A stretch of DNA of 64,000 nt, from the NCBI RefSeq assembly GCF_012274275.1, contig NZ_JAANZA010000002.1, positions 682,001 to 746,000 of the forward strand, in the 5' to 3' direction. Positions 25,172-34,355 of this stretch are shown piece after piece (position 1 is the stretch's first letter; every line of letters begins with the position of its first letter). Below the pieces are notes generated by a model. That model was not told the DNA's origin. It saw only the letters and a program-made list of their open reading frames with translations, and made no database searches. The stretch comes from Cryobacterium sp. BB307 (GTDB taxonomy: Bacteria; Actinomycetota; Actinomycetes; Actinomycetales; Microbacteriaceae). Both the position numbers and the translations under genes were made by a program.

Positions 25172-27417
25172 GGCGCCGGTCACGCCCCACCGGGCAGCGT
25201 CAGCGCATGACACATACCGTTGAACGCGCCACGGATCCGCCGACACCGCCGGCCCGCGCCCGCGCGCCAAGGTGGTTGCGGATCTTCGTCCCGGCCGCGC
25301 TGATCATCGTCTGGCTGGTGGGGGCGTCGGTGGGCGGCCCCTACTTCGGCAAGGTCAGCGAGGTGTCGTCGAACGACCAGACGACCTACCTGCCGGAGTC
25401 GGCCGACGCCACCCAGGTGCAGAAGCTGCTGGGCGAGTTCAACGGCAGCGATGCGATTCCCGCGATCATCGTCTTCGCCGGGGAAAGCAGGCTGACCGAC
25501 GCCGAGCTGAGCTCGATCTCCGCCGCCATCGCCGACCTCCCTGACCTCGAGGGCGTGGCTCCGGATGTCTCCCCCGCCATCGAATCCGACGATGGCCTGG
25601 CTGTGCAAGCGTTCGCGCAAGTCGAGTCCGGCGCGTCAGTGGACGAGGTGGTGACCGCGATGAGCGACTCACTTCGGGAGTCCACGCCATCCGGAGTCTC
25701 GGTGTACGTAACCGGCCCGGCCGGCTTCACCGCGGATCTCGTCGCGGGTTTCGCGGGAATCGACGGGATTCTCCTTGGGGTCGCCCTGCTTGCGGTGTTC
25801 GTCATCCTGGTGCTCGTCTACCGCTCGTTCCTGCTTCCCATCGCGGTGCTGTCGACGAGCGTGTTCGCGCTGTGCATCGCCTTGCTCTCGGTGTGGTGGC
25901 TCGCCAAGGCGGGGATCCTGCTGCTCAGCGGCCAGACGCAGGGCATCCTCTTCATCCTCGTCATCGGCGCGGCAACCGACTACTCATTGCTCTACGTGTC
26001 TCGCTACCGTGAGCAGTTGCGCGTCAACACCGACAAGTGGGTGGCGACCACCCGGGCGATCCGGGGGTCGTTCGAGCCGATCATCGCTTCCGGCGGCACC
26101 GTGATCGCCGGATTGCTCTGCCTGCTGCTCAGCGACTTGAAGTCGAACAGCACACTCGGTCCGGTCGCCTCGATCGGCATCATCTTCGCAATGCTCGCAA
26201 GTCTCACCCTGTTGCCGTCGCTGTTGTTCGCGTTCGGACGCGCCGGATTCTGGCCGAGACGCCCGATCTACGAACCTGAGGTGGTTGCGGCCGAGGGAAA
26301 CATGCCGTCGCGCGGGGTGTGGGCGAAGCTTGCAGGGCAGATTCGGCGCCACCCACGACTCATCTGGATCGTCACGACTGTGGTGCTGGTCATCGGCACC
26401 TTCGGTGCCACGCAGCTGAATGCCGTGGGCGTCGCGCAATCGGATCTGCTGCTTGGCGCATCGGAAGCGCGCGACGGCCAGTCGGCGCTCGGGGAGCACT
26501 TCCCTGGGGGGTCAGGCAGTCCGGCTTTCGTCGTGGTGCCGGAGGGCGACCTTCAGGACGCCGCCGACGTGCTCCTCGCCCATGACGGTGTTGACGCCGT
26601 CACGGTGGTCGCGGCCGATTCGCCCAGCGGCTCGGCGAGTGTCGCCGAGGACGGGATCGTCGCACTGGGCCCGCCCGGGACACCTGCACCCGAGCCGACA
26701 GCCGTGGACGGGGATGTGCTGCTTCAGGGCACGCTCAGCGACGCAGCCGACTCGGATGAAGCCGCCGGTACCGTCCGGGAACTGCGGGCGGAGCTTGCCG
26801 ACGCGGTACCCGGTGCGCTCGTCGGTGGCGTGACTGCAACCGCGATCGATACCAACGACGCATCGCTTCACGACCGCAACGTGATCATCCCGGTGGTGCT
26901 GGTTGTGATTCTGCTGATCCTCATGATGCTTCTGCGTTCCGTGGTCGCGCCGGTGCTGCTCATCCTCACCACTGTACTGTCGTTCGGAACGGCGCTCGGC
27001 GTGTCGGCGCTGGTGTTCAACGGGATCTTCCAGTTCCCTGGCGCTGACCCCGCGGTGCCGTTGTTCGGCTTCATCTTCCTGGTCGCATTGGGTATCGACT
27101 ACAACATCTTCCTGATGACGCGCGTGCGCGAGGAATCGCTTGCCCACGGAACCCGGGAGGGCATCTTGCGCGGGCTCACCATCACTGGTGGGGTGATCAC
27201 GTCGGCTGGACTGGTGCTCGCGGCTACCTTCGCGGCGCTGTCGGTGATCCCGATCCTGTTCCTGGTGCAGATCTCGTTCATTGTCGCCTTTGGCGTCTTG
27301 CTCGATACCTTCGTGGTTCGGTCGCTGCTGGTCCCGGCCCTCGCGTATGACATCGGGCCGGCCATCTGGTGGCCGTCGAAGCTCGCACGTCATTCAGGAG
27401 AGGATCGCCGCGAGTAG
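25168..27417 (+). CDS. MMPL-family RND transporter
   Basis: A 749-residue membrane protein with two RND/MMPL halves. Each has a large extracytoplasmic loop after the first helix and a helix carrying the proton-relay Asp-Tyr pair: FILVIGAATDYSLLYVSRYRE in the first half and FLVALGIDYNIFLMTRVREE in the second. Family members export lipids, siderophores or drugs. The ATG overlaps the anti-sigma stop (ATGA), so it is translationally coupled; an ATG 13 codons later is an alternative start. The last 28 bp overlap the convergent DUF2207 gene. Confidence 0.92.
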   Translation: MRRRSRPTGQRQRMTHTVERATDPPTPPARARAPRWLRIFVPAALIIVWLVGASVGGPYFGKVSEVSSNDQTTYLPESADATQVQKLLGEFNGSDAIPAIIVFAGESRLTDAELSSISAAIADLPDLEGVAPDVSPAIESDDGLAVQAFAQVESGASVDEVVTAMSDSLRESTPSGVSVYVTGPAGFTADLVAGFAGIDGILLGVALLAVFVILVLVYRSFLLPIAVLSTSVFALCIALLSVWWLAKAGILLLSGQTQGILFILVIGAATDYSLLYVSRYREQLRVNTDKWVATTRAIRGSFEPIIASGGTVIAGLLCLLLSDLKSNSTLGPVASIGIIFAMLASLTLLPSLLFAFGRAGFWPRRPIYEPEVVAAEGNMPSRGVWAKLAGQIRRHPRLIWIVTTVVLVIGTFGATQLNAVGVAQSDLLLGASEARDGQSALGEHFPGGSGSPAFVVVPEGDLQDAADVLLAHDGVDAVTVVAADSPSGSASVAEDGIVALGPPGTPAPEPTAVDGDVLLQGTLSDAADSDEAAGTVRELRAELADAVPGALVGGVTATAIDTNDASLHDRNVIIPVVLVVILLILMMLLRSVVAPVLLILTTVLSFGTALGVSALVFNGIFQFPGADPAVPLFGFIFLVALGIDYNIFLMTRVREESLAHGTREGILRGLTITGGVITSAGLVLAATFAALSVIPILFLVQISFIVAFGVLLDTFVVRSLLVPALAYDIGPAIWWPSKLARHSGEDRRE

Positions 27418-30257
27418 CGCGTGCTCCTGGTCAGGATCAGGCCAGCTGGGGATGCGATCAACGCAGCCAGCGTTGGCCAAACGAGTAGAGGGAACGCCGA
27501 GTGGTCTGTGGGCATGTCGCTGCTCGCCCAGACGAACAGGATCAGCGCCGCGAGCGTCGCCGCCGGGGCCAACCACCACACAAGGTCGCGGAACGAGCCG
27601 GGGTCGAACGCGCGGGCGCGCCTGGTGAATCCTGCGCTGGCGCCAGCCAAGCCGAGTGCCAGCCCGATCGCGGCCAGCGTGGCCACCAGGATCACCGGCA
27701 GGATGTTCATGACCTGGGACACCCGCAGTGCCGCATCGTCGGTGCCGGCGAAGGTGCCGGCAGGGAAGTCCACCCGGGTACCTACGTCGTCCACCGTGAA
27801 CTCGAGCGGCCACCCGCCGAACTCGTCCTGCTTCAACTCCAGAGCGTGCGAGTCCCCGGGATTCGGGGCAGCCACCGCGTTGAACGGCACCACGGAGGGC
27901 TGCCAATCACGGGCGCGCTCGGCGGACTCGGTGTCTTTGGAGATCCATCCGCCGGTCGTGGCCAGCGCCGCGAGCTCGTCTGCCATCCGGAATTCGATCC
28001 GGAGCGGATCGGGCACCGGATCGGCTCCCCATCCGCTGTTCCACTCCCACCCGTCGAGAAGCGCCGCCCAGCGCACCCGGTCGACGATCTCACTCCCCTG
28101 CTGCGCTGCGACCGCCGCCGACGCCAGGGTGTACTCGATCCGCACCTCGTGCTCGCCGTTCACCACCTCGACCAGCGTGGTCCTCAGGAGAAGGGTGTCT
28201 CCCTCCTGCTGCGTCGCGAAGGGCACGTCGCGATCGTCGATCTGCACCGATTCCACGCGCAGGCCGAGATCCTGCCCGTTCAGGCGGTTCGGCCATTGCT
28301 GCGCAAACTGCGGCACCCGGGATCCGCGCTCGGTGAAGGACACATCGAGTCGCTCGATCACGTCAAGGCGGGCATGCCCATCGTCCGTGCGAGACAGCTG
28401 CGCGGTCGCTTCGAGGGAGTTGACCTTGGTCCACAGCGTGCCCGGAACGTCACCGGAGTAGGAGGCGCGGTCGACCGATTGCGGGTACGGGTTGGGCAGC
28501 AGCGCGACTGCACCGATCGCCCCGGCCACGATGATGAGTGAGAGCGCCCGGATGATCAGGCGCGGCCAGGTCAGGTACTCACGGATGCGCCACCGGCTCG
28601 AGACCCCGCTTTCGCCCAGTCCGGCTTCGATCCGGGCCACCGTGCTCGCACCTGCTGCGCGCGGCTCGGCGAGCAGGACCGCGTACGGCAGCAGGCGCTC
28701 GCTGGGTGCGGACCGGTCGAGCAGCTGCGTTCTCCTCGCGTATTCGCGGATGCCCAGCAGGTGCTGCTTGACCAGCGCACCGCGCCTGGTCAGTGGTCTC
28801 GATGACAGCGCGATCCAGAGCACGATGGCGGCGACTACGGATGAGATGAGCACGAACGCGACCGGCCACCAGAGAACAGCCAGCACCGGCTGGTAGGACA
28901 ACTGGCGGATGAGCCCCCACTGCACGAAGGTCAGTGCGATGGGCGCCGCGATGAAGAGGTCCCGCACCAACCCATGCGGTACCCGCCGGAATCCGGCCGA
29001 GAACTGGTCTCGTCGCTCGGCTGCGGACAGGTAGCGAGAAAGGGCACGAGGCAGGTCGCCGACACGCCCGGTTCGCCTCGCAACCTTCGCGGCGGCAACC
29101 AGCCGCTCTCTCTGCTCTCGCTTGCTCAGCTGTTTCGCTTGCGACGCCCGGAGCGCCTCGGCGAGTTCCATCGCTGCGGTAGCCCGGAGGATCTGGGCGG
29201 CCATCCGAGGCGTGACGTCCGTCGGCGGGACGGTCTGCACGACGTACCAGGGCCGCCCGCGGACGTCACTCCAGGCAACCGCGCGTGCCGCCAGCGCCAG
29301 AAGCAGGGTGACCGCGAGGAACGCGAGCGGAAGGAGCGGCCCGAACACCTGAAGCCAGTACAGGGGGCTCGGCGCCGGCATGGTGAACGTGCCCGGTTCG
29401 AAGCTCATGGTGAACCACGCCTGCGCGTTCGGCGGGATCCGCTGATCATTGACGAAGCGATAGGTGACGTCGCCGGATGCGCCGGGCTCGGCGGTGAGCC
29501 ACTCGCCTGCGCTAAGCATGCTCCAGGCGAGGCTGCCGCGCGGTTGCCTGATCAAACTGTCGTCGAGGTCCTCCGGGAGGGTGATCTGCACGTCAAGGCC
29601 GGCGAATCCCTGCGGCCAGGACAGTCCGAACACATCCCACTCGAGCAGCTCCACCGGTTGGTCGGACGCCGAGTCGGTCGTCGGGTAAGCCAGATGGTGG
29701 AGCTGGTAGCGGAGGACGAACTCGTGATCGCCCTGCAACCGTTCTGGTCCGTTCAGCGTGAGGGTCAGCTGGTCCGGCGTCGAAGATCTGCCGACCGGCA
29801 CCCGCTCACCGTCGAGGGTCGCCTCGATGTTCTGAGGCGTGAGGGCGTGGCTCTGATACTGGGTGGCGAGCACCCGCTGAATCCCGTTCTCCCGGGTGTC
29901 TTCGGGGAAGAACGCGCTGATCCGCTCCTCCACCTGGCTCACCAGCGCCCCTTCCGGGGTGCGGGAGATGCGGTAGTCGACGGCGAAGTCACGGGCGATC
30001 CACCGGTCGGTGGCGTTCCTCGCCGAGTTGGTGATGTCGTCGAGGGTGAGCGGTTTGTTGATCACCGGGCCCACCAGCAGCACCACTCCGGCAACCGCCA
30101 CGAGTGCCCAGAAGGTGCGGAGTCCGACGCGCAGTCGGCGGCCCCCGTGCGATCGGAGCCAGGCTTCCATGCCGAGCAGCCGCCTCGACAGCGCTACCCA
30201 TAATCGGGTTTGCTGTGGAGCGTCGTCGCGTATGGGCTCAGCTCCGGCATCCGTCAC
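27390..30257 (-). CDS. Large DUF2207-like membrane protein with two ectodomains
   Basis: A 955-residue protein. It has an N-terminal transmembrane helix (about 48-65), an extracytoplasmic beta-rich domain with the DUF2207-like DYRISRTPEGALVSQVEERI, then helices near 320-340, a basic cytosolic region (about 345-440) and further helices. A second ectodomain starting near ARLDVIERLDVSF resembles the first, and three helices end the protein. The repeated arrangement suggests an internal duplication. The function of DUF2207 proteins is unknown. It is transcribed toward the MMPL gene, with the 3' ends overlapping by 28 bp. Confidence 0.75.
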   Translation of the reverse strand: MTDAGAEPIRDDAPQQTRLWVALSRRLLGMEAWLRSHGGRRLRVGLRTFWALVAVAGVVLLVGPVINKPLTLDDITNSARNATDRWIARDFAVDYRISRTPEGALVSQVEERISAFFPEDTRENGIQRVLATQYQSHALTPQNIEATLDGERVPVGRSSTPDQLTLTLNGPERLQGDHEFVLRYQLHHLAYPTTDSASDQPVELLEWDVFGLSWPQGFAGLDVQITLPEDLDDSLIRQPRGSLAWSMLSAGEWLTAEPGASGDVTYRFVNDQRIPPNAQAWFTMSFEPGTFTMPAPSPLYWLQVFGPLLPLAFLAVTLLLALAARAVAWSDVRGRPWYVVQTVPPTDVTPRMAAQILRATAAMELAEALRASQAKQLSKREQRERLVAAAKVARRTGRVGDLPRALSRYLSAAERRDQFSAGFRRVPHGLVRDLFIAAPIALTFVQWGLIRQLSYQPVLAVLWWPVAFVLISSVVAAIVLWIALSSRPLTRRGALVKQHLLGIREYARRTQLLDRSAPSERLLPYAVLLAEPRAAGASTVARIEAGLGESGVSSRWRIREYLTWPRLIIRALSLIIVAGAIGAVALLPNPYPQSVDRASYSGDVPGTLWTKVNSLEATAQLSRTDDGHARLDVIERLDVSFTERGSRVPQFAQQWPNRLNGQDLGLRVESVQIDDRDVPFATQQEGDTLLLRTTLVEVVNGEHEVRIEYTLASAAVAAQQGSEIVDRVRWAALLDGWEWNSGWGADPVPDPLRIEFRMADELAALATTGGWISKDTESAERARDWQPSVVPFNAVAAPNPGDSHALELKQDEFGGWPLEFTVDDVGTRVDFPAGTFAGTDDAALRVSQVMNILPVILVATLAAIGLALGLAGASAGFTRRARAFDPGSFRDLVWWLAPAATLAALILFVWASSDMPTDHSAFPLLVWPTLAALIASPAGLILTRSTRYSRRSSPE

Positions 30258-30357
30258 TCCACCATCATGGTGGATGCCTTGTTCTCATTCTCGACCCTAC
30301 GTTCCGCGGGTGCTCGGCAGACCGGCATCCGGAATAGTGTGGAGACGGGAGGCCCGC

Positions 30358-31023
30358 ATGGCGGACACACAGCTGGCGGCGGTGATGGCCGAGCTTGACG
30401 CGCTCGCCGACCCGAAGATGCGCGAGGCGAACGAGAAGCGCGGTGACGATCACGGCGTGAACCTCAGCAAGCTGCGTGAGGTGGCGAAGCGGCTGAAGAC
30501 GCAGCACGACCTGGCGTTGGAACTGTGGGCGACGGATGACACCGCGGCTCGGCTGCTGGCGCTGCTGATCTGCCGGCCGAAACTGTACAGCGCGGACGAC
30601 TTGGATGCGATGCTGCGCGAGGCTCGCGCGCCAAAGGTGCATGACTGGCTCGTGAACTACGTGGTGAAGAAGAGCCCACACATGGAGGAGTTGCGTGTGC
30701 GCTGGTTCGCTGACTCCGACCCGGTGGTGGCAAGTGCCGGATGGGCGCTCACCACGGACCGCGTGGTCAAGAAGCCTGAGGGCATCGACCTGACCGGGCT
30801 GCTCGACACCGTCGAGTCGGAGATGAAGGATGCCCCCGACCGCCTGCAGTGGGCGATGAACCACTGCCTGGCCGAGATCGGCATCCAGAACGCCGACCTG
30901 CGTCCCCGCGCGATCGACATCGGTGAGCGGCTGGAGGTCCTGAAGGACTACCCCACTCCCCCGAACTGCACCTCACCGTTCGCGCCCATCTGGATCGCGG
31001 AGATGGTGAGCCGGCAAGGGTGA
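30358..31023 (+). CDS. DNA alkylation repair protein, AlkD-like HEAT-repeat family
   Basis: A 221-residue all-helical protein of the AlkC/AlkD-like family, which removes alkylated bases through HEAT repeats. Family-like blocks include LREVAKRLKTQHDLALELWATDD, WLVNYVVKKSP and WAMNHCLAEIGI, close to the variant branch with a conserved NHCLAEIG. The ATG at 30358 follows a GGGAGG site, and TAGTGT at 30335-30340 is a likely -10. A longer upstream frame overlaps the divergent DUF2207 gene and is not family-like. Substrate range is unknown. Confidence 0.85.
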   Translation: MADTQLAAVMAELDALADPKMREANEKRGDDHGVNLSKLREVAKRLKTQHDLALELWATDDTAARLLALLICRPKLYSADDLDAMLREARAPKVHDWLVNYVVKKSPHMEELRVRWFADSDPVVASAGWALTTDRVVKKPEGIDLTGLLDTVESEMKDAPDRLQWAMNHCLAEIGIQNADLRPRAIDIGERLEVLKDYPTPPNCTSPFAPIWIAEMVSRQG

Positions 31024-31031
31024 CTTTCGAC

Positions 31032-31814
31032 TCAGACTGAGGGTCTCGCCGGCGTTCTCGAGCCCCCGTGCAGGCTATCGATGCGACGGTTCCGTGCCCT
31101 GACGAAATCAAGGACTCGCTCACGATAATCGACGTAAGACTCGAGACTCTTCGGCAACGGAGACGACTCAAAGCCGTCAAAGGGTAGGAAGAAGTCGACT
31201 TCGGCGCGATCGTTGACGAGGTCCTGAAGCAAGAAGAAGTTGACGTACCCGTCGAAATCAACGAAGAGTTCGAAGAAGTCCGAGTACCGGGCGATTGTTT
31301 CACCAAGGGGACTCCCTTCGCCTGCGTAGTAGCGGCGAATGCACTCGAGGGTGAGATCGATTCGATCCTCAATCAAACGGCTGACGCCTCGGTGCTGATT
31401 GATTGTGAAGCGTCGCTCGATCCTGTTCCCCGGGAAGACCATGTTCCCGCCAATCGTGTAACCGAGTCGATGAAACTCCTCGTTGGTCTCGTCAGGGAGT
31501 TGGGTGTAGTAGCCGTGCAGCCTCTTTCGATGAGAGTTAGCCACGGTGTCGCTGGACAGGAAGAAGCGGCCAAGCTCCGAGTCATGGTGCAGGTAAACGC
31601 CCTTGGTGTCAGTCGTGAGGACGAACACGTGCCCGTTCGGCAGCGGCTTGCTCCACAGCATCCGGTGGTATCTCCGCAACGTCGGGCTGTGGGAGTCCGG
31701 GTCCTTGCCGGTTGGCGTGTCCGACCTGAAGTCAAAATCGACGTCAATTTCGGGAGCGTGCTCCGCCTTGTCCGGTTCGTTGTCAGTTGGAGCATTCGGA
31801 AGCGGGTTGGTCAT
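31032..31814 (-). CDS. Uncharacterised protein, possibly DUF6994 family
   Basis: A 260-residue soluble protein. It begins with an acidic stretch, then a conserved-looking block (DFRSDTPTGKDPDSHSPTLR followed by RYHRMLWSKPLPNG), and has many aromatic residues and no signal peptide. The pattern reminds me of the DUF6994 group, but I cannot confirm this. No catalytic motif is evident. The ATG at 31814 is preferred over an upstream TTG; TAGGTT lies 11 nt before it as a probable -10. Codon use is less GC-biased than in its neighbours, which may point to later acquisition. It ends 8 nt from the convergent AlkD-like gene. Confidence 0.65.
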   Translation of the reverse strand: MTNPLPNAPTDNEPDKAEHAPEIDVDFDFRSDTPTGKDPDSHSPTLRRYHRMLWSKPLPNGHVFVLTTDTKGVYLHHDSELGRFFLSSDTVANSHRKRLHGYYTQLPDETNEEFHRLGYTIGGNMVFPGNRIERRFTINQHRGVSRLIEDRIDLTLECIRRYYAGEGSPLGETIARYSDFFELFVDFDGYVNFFLLQDLVNDRAEVDFFLPFDGFESSPLPKSLESYVDYRERVLDFVRARNRRIDSLHGGSRTPARPSV

Positions 31815-31880
31815 GCGGCCCAACCAACCTATCGCCAACAACCGACATCCACTCAGAAGCTGTCGCCGGCAGTGACACGG

Positions 31881-32444
31881 TCACTTATTCGCGACGCCGT
31901 AGCTCAGGTACACCACCCCGCTGCCGAAGCGGCGCTCATCCAACAGCTCCAAGTCGACCCGCACGTCGTCCGGGAAGAACCGCTTGCCACCGCCGACGAT
32001 CGCGGGGACGATGAAGAGCTCGTACTGATCGACTAGGCCAGCACGGATCGCATGCGCGGCCAGGGTCGGCCCATCGATAGTGATGTCGAGCTCCGAATCC
32101 TCTTTCAGCGTGCGCACCGCATCCGGGTCGAACGTGCGCTCGATCCGAGTCCTCTTGCTGGCGACCTCGCCCAACGACGTGGAGTAGACGATCTTGTCGG
32201 CCGCCTGCCAGGTGTTCGCGAACTCAAGCATGAAGGGCGGCTGATCCGGCAAGGTATGGAGCGTCTCCCAGGCGACCATCGTCTCGTACATCCGACGTCC
32301 GTAGAGGTACGTTCCGACGGACTGCATCAGGTCATTGACGAACTGGTGCAACGTCTCCCCGGGTACGCTCCAATCGAAGTTGCCCTCCGCGTCAGTCACG
32401 TACCCGTCAAGAGACGTGATCATCGAGTAGATCAGCTTGCCCAT
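31881..32444 (-). CDS. Dihydrofolate reductase family (RibD C-terminal) protein
   Basis: A 187-residue NADPH-dependent reductase-like protein. Typical blocks are KLIYSMITSLDGYVTDAEG near the start, YLYGRRMYETM, TIDGPTLAAHAIRAGLVDQY and PAIVGGGKRFF, the pattern of the RibD C-terminal/YwjB/YyaP group. The ATG at 32444 is chosen because GGGAGGT precedes it. These single-domain proteins are common in actinobacteria and their substrates are mostly unknown. A second family member lies at 43363-44022, only distantly similar. Confidence 0.88.
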   Translation of the reverse strand: MGKLIYSMITSLDGYVTDAEGNFDWSVPGETLHQFVNDLMQSVGTYLYGRRMYETMVAWETLHTLPDQPPFMLEFANTWQAADKIVYSTSLGEVASKRTRIERTFDPDAVRTLKEDSELDITIDGPTLAAHAIRAGLVDQYELFIVPAIVGGGKRFFPDDVRVDLELLDERRFGSGVVYLSYGVANK

Positions 32445-32595
32445 CACCGGACCTCCCGTACAGGACCAAGAATCCACCGGATGCGCAGACATGGCAAGAC
32501 CGCCGAGCCCAGCCGCTTCAGCCATCTGCTGACAGCCGCTCTGCTAACGGCAGATTCGCTCACCTGACCCGGAGTCGCGGAGGCAGGGTGGAGGC

Positions 32596-32754
32596 ATGAG
32601 CGATTCACCTAAGCCGCCGCTGTTCACCGAAACCGTTCGGCGCGAGTTCTTTGAGCGGCGCGTCCTCGTGCTGGACGGACCGCTTGACGACGACAACGGC
32701 ACGCTGCTGGCTACGCAGCTCATTGCGTTAGCAACGGAGGACGCCCGTCAAAGC
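32596..32754 (+). pseudogene. Truncated clpP-like gene (N-terminal remnant)
   Basis: The first 52 or so codons read like a ClpP-family protease N-terminus: ETVRREFFERRVLVLDGPLD followed by TLLATQLIALATED, which normally runs into the PGGS and active-site Ser, His and Asp segments. After residue 52 the similarity stops abruptly, and the frame continues only as antisense to the XRE gene that ends at 32770. More than two-thirds of the protease, including all catalytic residues, is gone. A deletion reaching to the 3' end of the convergent regulator gene explains this. GGAGGCAGGGTGG upstream still looks like a ribosome site. Confidence 0.75.
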
Positions 32755-32769
32755 CGACGTCTCGACTGG

Positions 32770-33144
32770 TCAGGCGGCCAGAACGAACTGGGATTGGGTG
32801 CCCGAGAGTTGTGTGGTGGAGTGCTCCCGCATTGCGATCAGACGCTCGGCGATCTCGCGCGTCAGGTCGACCAGGGTGATGTCCAAGGCACCCGTCACAG
32901 CCGCGATCATCTCACTCGAAGGTTCCTTGCGACCCCGCTCGATCTCGGACAAGTATTGAGGGGAAACCCCGGCACGCGTCGCGGTCTCGCCCAGAGTCTC
33001 GCCACGCTCGTGCCGAAGCCTCCGCAATTGGTCACCGACCATGTGCCGCCACAAAGGCTCACGGGGCTTCCTCCCGTCGGAACCCGCAGCGCCGTGCCAA
33101 TCAGTTTTCAAGAAGCGGCGCTCGGCTGCTCCGATTAGTCTCAT
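32770..33144 (-). CDS. XRE-family regulator, ClgR/PopR type
   Basis: A protein of about 124 residues with a lambda-repressor-type helix-turn-helix: [20 protein letters not shown] then [17 protein letters not shown]. That helix is near-identical to the signature of ClgR/PopR regulators of clp genes. The preceding [13 protein letters not shown] is also part of the family, so the start lies upstream of the inner Met; ATG 33144 (or GTG 33150) is used. The convergent clpP-like gene is truncated, so this regulator may have lost a local target. Confidence 0.85.
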   Translation of the reverse strand: MRLIGAAERRFLKTDWHGAAGSDGRKPREPLWRHMVGDQLRRLRHERGETLGETATRAGVSPQYLSEIERGRKEPSSEMIAAVTGALDITLVDLTREIAERLIAMREHSTTQLSGTQSQFVLAA

Positions 33145-33173
33145 TCCCACCTACGGGCCGAAGGGAGACCGTC

Positions 33174-33641
33174 ATGAACGACGAGAAGAAGTCCGGTCGG
33201 GGCACCAAAGCCAAGAGCACGGCACCTGAGTTCACGCCCGAAGAAAAGGCAGCGATGAAGGAACGGGCCAAGGAGCTGAAGGCCGAAGCCGCTCGCGGGA
33301 AGAAGGAGGCGGACCTCGAGAGCGAAGTGCTCGCGAAGATCGCCGAGATGCCGAAGTCTGATCGCACAATGGCCGAGCGAATCCACGCGCTCGTCAAGGC
33401 CAACGCACCCGAGCTCAAGCCCAAGCTCTGGTACGGGATGCCTGCCTACGCCAAGGACGGCAAGGTCGTCTGCTACTTCACGAGCGCCGACAAGTTCAAG
33501 GCGCGCTACGCCAGCTTCGGCTTCGACGAAGCAGCCAATCTCGATGAGGGCAGCATGTGGGCAACCTCGTTCGCGCTGACGAAACTGACCGCCACCGACG
33601 AGAAGAAGCTTGGCGAACTCGTGAAGAAAGCCGTGAGCTAG
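33174..33641 (+). CDS. DUF1801 (YdhG-like) domain protein
   Basis: A 155-residue cytosolic protein. The N-terminal 60 residues are a charged Lys/Glu-rich helix ([20 protein letters not shown]), probably coiled. The remainder is a DUF1801 domain with [21 protein letters not shown] and [14 protein letters not shown]. The related YdhG/Fra proteins have been discussed as iron chaperones, but the function here is unknown. The ATG follows AAGGGAGA. A hairpin between the stop and the convergent AhpD-like gene probably terminates both. Confidence 0.85.
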   Translation: MNDEKKSGRGTKAKSTAPEFTPEEKAAMKERAKELKAEAARGKKEADLESEVLAKIAEMPKSDRTMAERIHALVKANAPELKPKLWYGMPAYAKDGKVVCYFTSADKFKARYASFGFDEAANLDEGSMWATSFALTKLTATDEKKLGELVKKAVS

Positions 33642-33648
33642 CCCGCCT

Positions 33649-33682
33649 CCTCGCCGGAGCGCCGTGAGGCACCCCGGCGAGG
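33649..33682. terminator. Bidirectional hairpin terminator
   Basis: CCTCGCCGG (33649-33657) and CCGGCGAGG (33674-33682) are perfect 9-bp arms with a 16-nt loop, placed between the stops of two convergent genes at 33641 and 33698. No U-run on either strand. Confidence 0.55.
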
Positions 33683-33697
33683 GTGGAAGGTTAAGCG

Positions 33698-34261
33698 TTA
33701 CGCGGCGTCGGCCTTGCCAGCCACCCCAGGCTGCACGACCGGGAAGTCGATCTCGGTCTTCATCGCCTTGTTGAAGAAGTTGGTGAGGGAGTTCAGCCCC
33801 ACCGCAGCGATGACCTCCACGATCTCGGCGTCACTGACGCCGGCCGAGCGGACGGCCTCAAAGTCAGCGTCGGTGATGTCACCGCGGCTGCTGTTCACCG
33901 CAAGGGCGAACGTAAGGATGGCGTCCTCCTTGGCGTCGGTCGCGGTGCCTTCACGTGCCGACAGGATGTCCTCCTCATCGAGCTTCGCGGCGTGGGCACT
34001 CGTGTAGGTGTGCACCGAGAGGCAGTACGCGCACTCGTTCGACTCGGCGATCGCCAAGGCGATACGTTCGCGCGTGGCAGCGCGAAGCACACCGCGGCCG
34101 AGCGCTCCGGACAGCCCCAGGTAGCCCTGCAGCGCTGACGGGCTGTTGACCATCGCACGAGCCATGTTCGGCACTGCACCCATCGCCTTCTGTGTCGCTT
34201 CGAGTTGCTCGGCGGCAGTTCCGGTTGCAGATGCGGGGTCGATAAGCGGGATGCGCGTCAT
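33698..34261 (-). CDS. AhpD/carboxymuconolactone decarboxylase-like peroxidase
   Basis: A 187-residue alkylhydroperoxidase-like protein. The redox motif is C77-A-Y-C80 followed by H84 (ECAYCLSVH), preceded by RERIALAIAESN, as in peroxidase-related enzymes of the CMD family. It would reduce peroxides with an unknown thiol donor. It is divergent from a CGNR-type regulator across 94 bp that contain an inverted repeat, and the pair probably forms a stress-responsive unit. Confidence 0.9.
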   Translation of the reverse strand: MTRIPLIDPASATGTAAEQLEATQKAMGAVPNMARAMVNSPSALQGYLGLSGALGRGVLRAATRERIALAIAESNECAYCLSVHTYTSAHAAKLDEEDILSAREGTATDAKEDAILTFALAVNSSRGDITDADFEAVRSAGVSDAEIVEVIAAVGLNSLTNFFNKAMKTEIDFPVVQPGVAGKADAA

Positions 34262-34276
34262 GGTGCTCCAATTTCT

Positions 34277-34341
34277 AGCGGTTGTAACTGGCTTTTGCCA
34301 TAAGACAGCCCATCACACTCTTCTCACGATTGCAAACCGCT
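34277..34341. promoter_or_regulatory. Inverted repeat between ahpD-like and CGNR genes
   Basis: AGCGGTT (34277-34283) and AACCGCT (34335-34341) are exact 7-bp inverse copies, one near each gene's start. They could be two sites for the CGNR regulator, one per promoter. This is a short match and may be chance. Confidence 0.3.
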
Positions 34342-34343
34342 GT

Positions 34344-34349
34344 TACCAT
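34344..34349 (+). promoter_or_regulatory. -10 hexamer TACCAT for the CGNR gene
   Basis: TACCAT lies 6 nt before the ATG at 34356, without a ribosome-binding site. Leaderless transcription is likely. Confidence 0.5.
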
Positions 34350-34355
34350 GAGAAC

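Noticed and set aside
32755..33138. C-terminal extension of the clpP-like frame
   Set aside because: After about residue 52 the reading is only the antisense of the XRE gene, so it is not treated as protein evolved for function.
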